NCBI GenBank assembly: GCA_002394465.1
Contig: DGTU01000017.1
Coordinates: 1 to 10,733 of the forward strand
Origin: Treponema sp. UBA4328
GTDB taxonomy: Bacteria; Spirochaetota; Spirochaetia; Treponematales; Treponemataceae
Direction: 5' to 3'
DNA length: 10,733 bases
Positions 6,744 through 10,733 of the stretch are shown piece by piece (positions within the stretch are counted from its first letter, which is position 1; the number at the start of each line of letters is the position of its first letter). A program made the translations under genes and the position numbers. The notes beneath the pieces are model-generated. The model did not search any database and was not told the DNA's origin. It worked only from the letters and a program-made list of their open reading frames with translations.

Positions 6744-6773
6744 GGCATCATCCACAAAAAAGAGAGGTATATT

Positions 6774-7685
6774 ATGAAAGTTACTAAAAAAGTAGTTTCA
6801 ATGGTTCTTGCGGCTTCTGCCGTAATGTTTATGTCTTGTTCAGATCTTGCTGCTGACGGAGAATCTGACGCTTCTGCTTCACGCGCTGCAACTTACAACG
6901 TTACAAGCGAAAGTGCCCTTAAGTCTGCCGTTAACAACGCATCTGCCGGAACAACAATCAATCTTGCTGCAAACATCAAGCTGACAAGCACACTTCAGCT
7001 CCTTAAGAGCGGTACTTCAAGCAGCAAAATCAATTTCAACGGCTGCGGTTACACACTTGACTGCTCAGGCATTTCTTCAGGCTGGGGTGTTAAATGTAAC
7101 GGTTCTTACTGGAACATCTGTAACATGACAATTAAAAACGCCCCAGACTGCGGTCTCGTATTCCAGAGCGGCGGTTACAACTACGTTTACTATGTAAAAA
7201 CACTTAACAACAAAGACTCAGGTCTTCAGATTTACAACTCTTCACACGACAACTACATCTACAAGTGCGAATCTTACTACAACTATGACACAGCCAACGG
7301 CGGTGAAAATGCCGACGGATATGCCTGCAAACTTTCAGGCGGAAAGAACAACAAGTTCGAAGGCTGTATCGCTGCTTACAACTCTGACGACGGATGGGAC
7401 CTTTACGGCCAGCCATACTCAGTATATTTCGTAAACTGTGAAGCTAAATATAACGGCTACACACAGTCTGGCTCAACAACAGCTAACGGTGACGGAAACG
7501 GCTTTAAACTTGGTAAATCAGGACAGAGCGTAGTTCACTACCTGTCAGGCTGTAATGCACACCACAACCTTGCCTGCGGATACGACGGCAACGGAAACAC
7601 TGCAAAAATGTCAGTTACAAACTGTTCTTCTTCAAACAACAAGAAGTACCAGTGGTACCGCATCACAGGTATTTCAAACCAGTAA
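6774..7685 (+). CDS. Pectate lyase lipoprotein, polysaccharide lyase family 9-like
   Basis: The 303-residue protein starts at ATG 6774, six bases after GAGAGG. Its signal peptide ends VMFMSC, with Cys22 as probable lipid anchor, followed by an Asp/Ser/Ala linker. From about residue 40 it is a right-handed parallel beta-helix: short Gly/Asn/Tyr-rich strands with recurring NxxI and Cys positions. Family-9 hallmarks are clear: NADGYACKL (Asp181), NSDDGWDL (Asp205, Asp206, Asp209) and GDGNGFKLG (Lys245). In Dickeya Pel9A, as I recall, the calcium-binding residues are Asp209, 233, 234 and 237 and the catalytic base is Lys273; all five fit here with one constant offset of 28. Such enzymes cleave de-esterified pectin by beta-elimination using calcium. 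The C-terminus is shorter than in Pel9A. Asn codons are 30 AAC to 4 AAT by my count, unlike most neighbours, suggesting high expression. It is a single-gene unit with its own terminator. Confidence 0.87.
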   Translation: MKVTKKVVSMVLAASAVMFMSCSDLAADGESDASASRAATYNVTSESALKSAVNNASAGTTINLAANIKLTSTLQLLKSGTSSSKINFNGCGYTLDCSGISSGWGVKCNGSYWNICNMTIKNAPDCGLVFQSGGYNYVYYVKTLNNKDSGLQIYNSSHDNYIYKCESYYNYDTANGGENADGYACKLSGGKNNKFEGCIAAYNSDDGWDLYGQPYSVYFVNCEAKYNGYTQSGSTTANGDGNGFKLGKSGQSVVHYLSGCNAHHNLACGYDGNGNTAKMSVTNCSSSNNKKYQWYRITGISNQ

Positions 7686-7730
7686 GCAAAAGATACCTCC
7701 TGTCTTTTGAAAATATTTTGAGCAGTTTTG

Positions 7731-7766
7731 GGCTTCCCTGTACGATGTACGGGGGAGCCTTTTTTT
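7731..7766 (+). terminator. Intrinsic terminator of the pectate lyase gene
   Basis: A 13-bp stem (7731-7743 with 7747-7759, including two T-G wobbles) encloses a three-base loop GAT and is followed by seven T residues (7760-7766). The T-tract just enters the stop codon of the convergent ankyrin gene. Read from the minus strand the hairpin lacks a T-tract after it, so it should act mainly in the pectate lyase direction. Confidence 0.85.
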
Positions 7767-8430
7767 ATTCTGAAAGAAGTTTTACGAGTTTTGGGCTGTT
7801 TGAATTTTTTGCGATTGAGAGGGCGGTTTCTCCGTCCTTGTTTGTAATGGTAGGGTCTGCACCGTTTTTAAGAAGCATTTTTACCTGTTCGTAATCTGAA
7901 CAGTAAACGGCATAGATTAAGGCTGTGTCTCCGTGATTATCCTGTCTGTTTATGTCGGCGCCTTTTCTTATAAGGAATTCTGCAAAATTCTGCTTTCCTG
8001 CCTGTGTTACGGCTGTAAAAAGCGGGGTAAAGTCGCCTTTTGATACCCTGTTAACGTCAGCACCTGCATCAATCAGGATGCCGGCACATTTTTCATCGGC
8101 TTCAATGCAGGCGTATTCAAGCGGTGTTAAATCTTCTCCGCTTACGCGGTTCGGGTCTGCTCCGTTTTCAAGAAGGGTTTTAACTGCCATGTAATTTGAT
8201 GTTCTTGCTGCCCACATGAGCGGGGTTATGCCGCCATGCATTTCCTGGTCTGCATCGTATCCGCGTTCGAGCAGCTGGCTAAGGATTTCGCTGTTGTCCG
8301 TATATAAAGCTGCAATTATGAGTCCGTCAGAGTTGTCTTTATTCTGACTTATAAATTCATCGACAGAAATCTTTTTCTGACAGCCCGCAATTAATAATAC
8401 TGAAATTAAGGTGATTAATATTTTCTTCAT
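7765..8430 (-). CDS. Ankyrin-repeat lipoprotein
   Basis: The 221-residue product starts with MKKILITLISVLLIAGC, a textbook lipoprotein signal with Cys17 as the lipidated residue. From about residue 35 the protein is a stack of about five or six ankyrin repeats, recognisable by the recurring core TPLMWAA, TPLEYAC, TPLFTAV, TALIYAV and TALSIAK, each followed by a helix pair and the turn NGADPN or AGADVN. Ankyrin repeats bind other proteins and carry no catalytic function. The lipid anchor puts it in the periplasm or on the surface, where it could bind a partner or neutralise a secreted factor; this is inference. There is no SD: an extended -10 lies six bases before the ATG. It shares a 61-bp divergent promoter region with the transglutaminase-like gene and converges on the pectate lyase gene. 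Confidence 0.9.
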   Translation of the reverse strand: MKKILITLISVLLIAGCQKKISVDEFISQNKDNSDGLIIAALYTDNSEILSQLLERGYDADQEMHGGITPLMWAARTSNYMAVKTLLENGADPNRVSGEDLTPLEYACIEADEKCAGILIDAGADVNRVSKGDFTPLFTAVTQAGKQNFAEFLIRKGADINRQDNHGDTALIYAVYCSDYEQVKMLLKNGADPTITNKDGETALSIAKNSNSPKLVKLLSE

Positions 8431-8436
8431 GAAATG

Positions 8437-8445
8437 ATTATATCA
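8437..8445 (-). promoter_or_regulatory. Extended -10 promoter of the ankyrin gene, likely leaderless
   Basis: On the minus strand TG-A-TATAAT occupies 8445 down to 8437, a perfect extended -10. Exactly six bases (8436-8431, CATTTC) separate it from the ATG, so the expected start is the A of the ATG. No SD is present, and no good -35 is seen. Confidence 0.65.
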
Positions 8446-8454
8446 TATTTTCTT

Positions 8455-8484
8455 TTGGAGATTTAAGGGTTTTACTGTTATAAT
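8455..8484 (+). promoter_or_regulatory. Extended -10 promoter of the transglutaminase-like gene, likely leaderless
   Basis: TTGGAG (8455-8460) is followed after 18 bases by TATAAT (8479-8484), with TG one base before the hexamer (8476-8477). Seven bases lie between the hexamer and the ATG at 8492. The GGGG at 8487-8490 is too near the ATG for a normal SD and would fall at or before the transcription start. Confidence 0.65.
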
Positions 8485-8491
8485 TTGGGGT

Positions 8492-9691
8492 ATGAAACGG
8501 CTGATTTTTTTATTTGAACTTATTTTTTCTGTTTTTCTCTGTCCGCTGACCTTTGCAGAGGTTCCTGTTGAAGAATGGGGATTTCTTGACTATGAATTTA
8601 AAATTTATGACAGTGACGGTAATGATTTTGCCCGTGAGGGAGCTTTGTCCGGCCGGGATATGATTGCACTTGGATTGAGCTTCTGCCTGTGTAAGCCTGG
8701 AAGTGATGAATGGAAAGAGTGTTTTGACGCGTATGACCAGATGGCTGCTGCAGTTACGTCTGATGAAGCTATGGCTATGGGAGAGAAAGAGCGGGGAGAA
8801 TTTGTTCTTGAGACGCTTTTTTCGATGTGCCTTAAGTCTTACGGGCTGAAGGAAGATTCCCTTGTGAGGACATTTAAGCTTGGTAAATATAACTGTGTCA
8901 CTTCGTCCGTTGTGTATATGGCACTCTGTAAGGAATGCGGTATTGATGCGCGGGTTCAGCTTGTGCCCGGGCATGTATTTGTTTCGGTTTACGTGGAGGG
9001 AAAGAAAATTGACGTCGAGTGTACGAATGAAAACGGGTTTGAGCCGGGTGTCCGTAAGGAAAAAATTGTTAACGGTAAAAAAACGGTAACACTTGTCCCG
9101 AGAAGCAACTATTCGCGCAGACGTGAACGAAGTGACAGGCTTGCAGTTTCAAGAATTGCTTCAAACAATGTAAGTCACATGAATGATGCTGATCAGTATG
9201 AGCTTGCAGTTCCTCTTGAACTTGCAGCCCTCAGGCTTATGACAGACAGTGAAAGGGAAGAGGAGCGTGAAACCCTGGATAAACTTCTTGGAAATTTTGC
9301 AATTGGAACGGAAAAGAAGCTTTCTCCTGATGATGCTGCCTGCTTTCTTGAATACGTTATGGGAAGGTACGGAAAGTCTCAGTATCTTTTGAATGAGTAT
9401 TATGCATACGCTTATAATTCAATGGCCAGGGATTATAATGCCGGCCGTTATGATGAAGCACTTGCAAAGCTTGACGCAAGAAAAGAGTATCTTTCACAGA
9501 AAAACTATAACAATATTAAAAATCAGCTGATAAAGGCAAAGGTAAACGATGCTCATAATTTTTATGTCGGCCTTGCAAAGGCAGGAAAATATGAGGAAGC
9601 GAAGGTGTTTCTCGAGGAGCAGCTTGAGATTTACCCGGGAAACAAGATACTTTCAGCCGACCTGAACCGCGTAAAAAACATGCTTAAGTAA
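8492..9691 (+). CDS. Exported transglutaminase-like protein with TPR-like C-terminus
   Basis: The 399-residue protein has a signal peptide (residues 1-22, likely cleavage after TFA). A transglutaminase/papain-like core follows: KYNCVTSSVVYMALCKECG with Cys135 at the start of a helix, LVPGHVFVSV with His161, and KIDVECTN with Asp174 in the third-member position. This Cys-His-Asp order and spacing is that of the bacterial transglutaminase-like superfamily, most of whose members are proteases or amidases and not cross-linkers. The C-terminal half, from about residue 290, is helical with TPR-like pairs (YDEALAKLDARKEYL; GKYEEAKVFLEEQLEIYPGN) suited to binding another protein. The substrate is unknown; processing of a periplasmic or surface protein is likely. 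Translation seems to start on a leaderless mRNA. No terminator with a T-tract is found after it on this strand; the hairpin downstream belongs to the opposite gene. Confidence 0.78.
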   Translation: MKRLIFLFELIFSVFLCPLTFAEVPVEEWGFLDYEFKIYDSDGNDFAREGALSGRDMIALGLSFCLCKPGSDEWKECFDAYDQMAAAVTSDEAMAMGEKERGEFVLETLFSMCLKSYGLKEDSLVRTFKLGKYNCVTSSVVYMALCKECGIDARVQLVPGHVFVSVYVEGKKIDVECTNENGFEPGVRKEKIVNGKKTVTLVPRSNYSRRRERSDRLAVSRIASNNVSHMNDADQYELAVPLELAALRLMTDSEREEERETLDKLLGNFAIGTEKKLSPDDAACFLEYVMGRYGKSQYLLNEYYAYAYNSMARDYNAGRYDEALAKLDARKEYLSQKNYNNIKNQLIKAKVNDAHNFYVGLAKAGKYEEAKVFLEEQLEIYPGNKILSADLNRVKNMLK

Positions 9692-9725
9692 GGTTCTTTC
9701 TTTTTCTTTGGAGTTGATGGAATAT

Positions 9726-9764
9726 AAAAAAAATCCCGCCCACAGAAAAATCCTGTGAGCAGGA
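9726..9764 (-). terminator. Intrinsic terminator of the PEP carboxykinase gene
   Basis: Read on the minus strand, a 12-bp stem (9764-9753 with 9745-9734) encloses a seven-base loop and is followed by eight T residues (9733-9726). Two positions are G-U pairs in the minus-strand RNA but A·C mismatches in plus-strand RNA, and only the minus strand has the T-tract. It therefore terminates the PEP carboxykinase transcript, about 20 bases after its stop codon. Confidence 0.82.
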
Positions 9765-9786
9765 ATTAAATCAGCTTACGCTGGAA

Positions 9787-10733
9787 TTATTTGCTCAGGC
9801 GAGCTTCGAGGTCATCGAGGCAGGCTGTGAGTTCTTTCGGAAGATGTTTTCCGAATTTCGGATAGTGGTTCTCACGGATGTCTTTAACTTCCTTCAACCA
9901 GCCCTCTTTGTCCACATTGAGAATCTGTGGGAGAGTCTTTTTGTAGTAGTCAGGCAATCCGTCTGTGTTGATAGCACCCTCTTTTGGCATGAAGCCGATT
10001 GGTGTGTCAACATAGTTGTCTTTTCCGTCGCAGCGGTCGAAAATCCATGCAAGAACGCGTGAGTTGTCGCCGTAGCCTGGCCACATGAATCCGCCTGGAA
10101 GGTCTTTGTTGTTCTCGTCCTTGCGGAACCAGTTAACGTAGAAGATTTTTGGCAATTTGTCCTGGTCAGCTTTTGCACCAACGTCAATCCAGTGCTGGAA
10201 GTAGTCGCCCATGTTGTATCCACAGAATGGGAGAATAGCGAATGGGTCACGGCGGATTTTACCAACCTGTGAAGCATCGATTGTAGATGCTGCTGTGATT
10301 TCTGAACCAACGATAGAACCAAGGAATACACCGTGGTTCCAGTTGCGGCTCTGGTGTACGAGAGGTACAGTTGATGGGCGGCGTCCACCGAAGAGGATAG
10401 CAGAGATTGGAACACCCTCCGGGTTTTCCCACTCTGGAGCGATACATGGACACTGTTTTGCAGGTGCTGTAAAGCGTGCGTTTGGATGAGCGAATTCCTC
10501 GCCTTTTGGTGATTTGTCTTTTGGAAGAGCGTCGCGTGTCTGGCCTTTCCAGTCAACGAGCTTGCCCTTTGCTGGGTAACCAATCTGTTCCCACCAAACG
10601 TCTCCGTCCTCAGTAAGAGCACAGTTTGTGAAGATTGTGTTCTTTGAAGCAGAAATAAGAGCGTTTTTGTTAGATTCAGCAGAAGTTCCCGGTGCAACGC
10701 CGAAGAAGCCTGCCTCTGGGTTGATAGCATACA
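9787..10733 (-). CDS. pckG: Phosphoenolpyruvate carboxykinase (GTP), C-terminal half, 5' end outside window
   Basis: The minus-strand frame is open from the window edge to TAA at 9789-9787, giving 314 visible residues of an enzyme that is normally about 600 long. It interconverts oxaloacetate and phosphoenolpyruvate with GTP/GDP; in fermenting gut bacteria it often runs towards CO2 fixation and succinate formation. Landmarks in order are NPEAGFFGVAPGTS, NARFTAPAKQCPCIAPEW, FGGRRPSTVPLVHQSRNWNH, GSEITAA, RRDPFAILPFCGYNMGDYF and WPGYGDNSRVLAWI, all distinctive of the GTP class and not the ATP class. The P-loop and reactive cysteine lie upstream, outside the window. There is no ATG between the window edge and an internal Met at 10212, which is inside the conserved FCGYNMGDY motif and is not a start. 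Asn codons are 17 AAC to 1 AAT by my count, a sign of high expression. A terminator follows. Confidence 0.96.
   Translation of the reverse strand, partial: YAINPEAGFFGVAPGTSAESNKNALISASKNTIFTNCALTEDGDVWWEQIGYPAKGKLVDWKGQTRDALPKDKSPKGEEFAHPNARFTAPAKQCPCIAPEWENPEGVPISAILFGGRRPSTVPLVHQSRNWNHGVFLGSIVGSEITAASTIDASQVGKIRRDPFAILPFCGYNMGDYFQHWIDVGAKADQDKLPKIFYVNWFRKDENNKDLPGGFMWPGYGDNSRVLAWIFDRCDGKDNYVDTPIGFMPKEGAINTDGLPDYYKKTLPQILNVDKEGWLKEVKDIRENHYPKFGKHLPKELTACLDDLEARLSK

Larger units (their letters stand above)
6417..6773. other. AT-rich divergent intergenic region
   Basis: These 357 bases separate the divergent RelB-like and pectate lyase genes. Composition is strongly AT, above all between 6515 and 6710. 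I find no credible coding region and no tRNA-like structure. At one end is the RelB-like promoter. At the other are the pectate lyase SD and a weak TATTAT. In the middle is a perfect-arm AT palindrome. Runs of A and T spaced through 6580-6700 could bend DNA or act as upstream promoter elements. The length suggests regulated transcription of the pectate lyase, but no operator is recognisable. Confidence 0.6.

Noticed and set aside
5403..6773. A toxin-antitoxin module based on the RelB/DinJ-like domain
   Set aside because: No RelE/YafQ-type toxin frame is present on either side; the flanking genes are a nuclease-family lipoprotein and a pectate lyase.
6417..6773. Small RNA, riboswitch or CRISPR-like repeats in the AT-rich intergenic region
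   Set aside because: Apart from one AT-only palindrome I found no stable GC-containing stem, no regularly spaced repeat and no recognisable aptamer.
9692..9786. Terminator for the transglutaminase-like gene on the plus strand
   Set aside because: The hairpin has two A·C mismatches in plus-strand RNA and no T-tract after it on that strand; it fits the opposite-strand PEP carboxykinase gene.
10210..10212. Start codon for a short 141-residue protein, or a frameshift in PEP carboxykinase
   Set aside because: I translated the sequence upstream of this Met in the same phase and it is open and conserved to the window edge, so the gene is intact here and the Met is internal.
9894..10730. A 278-codon Ser/Thr/Gln-rich open frame on the minus strand in another phase over PEP carockykinase sequence
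   Set aside because: The in-phase frame encodes continuous, highly conserved PEP carboxykinase motifs from the window edge to 9787; the other phase is an artefact of codon bias.

Overview
The window looks like a chromosomal stretch from a host-associated spirochaete, most likely a gut or rumen Treponema. The base composition is moderate. Several lipoproteins have the loose lipoboxes common in spirochaetes. The gene mix (pectate lyase lipoprotein, GTP-type PEP carboxykinase, ankyrin lipoprotein, exported patatin) fits a pectin-using, succinate- or acetate-forming fermenter. The genus is inference; no rRNA or other marker is present. I see no mobile element, CRISPR array, tRNA or integration scar.

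Layout. 1-368: C-terminal end of an adenylate-forming acyl-AMP/CoA ligase. 388-3163: a translationally coupled run of aroA (EPSP synthase), an exported protein of unknown function (GTGA overlap) and an exported patatin-like phospholipase (ATGA overlap). 3241-4371: ychF with its own promoter and Shine-Dalgarno (SD) sequence. 4437-5402: a lipoprotein of the endonuclease/exonuclease/phosphatase family, whose SD lies inside the terminator hairpin that follows ychF. 5403-6416 (minus): a RelB/DinJ-like N-terminal domain fused to a very long charged, probably disordered tail, with its stop codon directly abutting that of the nuclease. 6417-6773: an AT-rich divergent intergenic region. 6774-7685: a family-9-like pectate lyase lipoprotein with a strong terminator. 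7765-8430 (minus): an ankyrin-repeat lipoprotein. 8492-9691: an exported transglutaminase-like protein with a TPR-like C-terminus. 9787-10733 (minus): the C-terminal half of GTP-dependent PEP carboxykinase with its terminator.

The genes do not form one pathway. The most notable feature is how they start. Four genes (aroA, the RelB-like gene, the ankyrin gene and the transglutaminase-like gene) carry an extended -10 element of the form TG-n-TATAAT only 6-7 bases before the ATG. Transcription would then begin at or next to the start codon, giving leaderless mRNAs. ychF, the nuclease and the pectate lyase instead have good SD sequences, and the two internal aroA-operon genes rely on stop/start overlap. 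Three start modes therefore coexist within 10 kb.

The pectate lyase and PEP carboxykinase share a strong preference for AAC over AAT that their neighbours lack. This points to high expression and is consistent with pectin breakdown feeding central metabolism through PEP carboxykinase.
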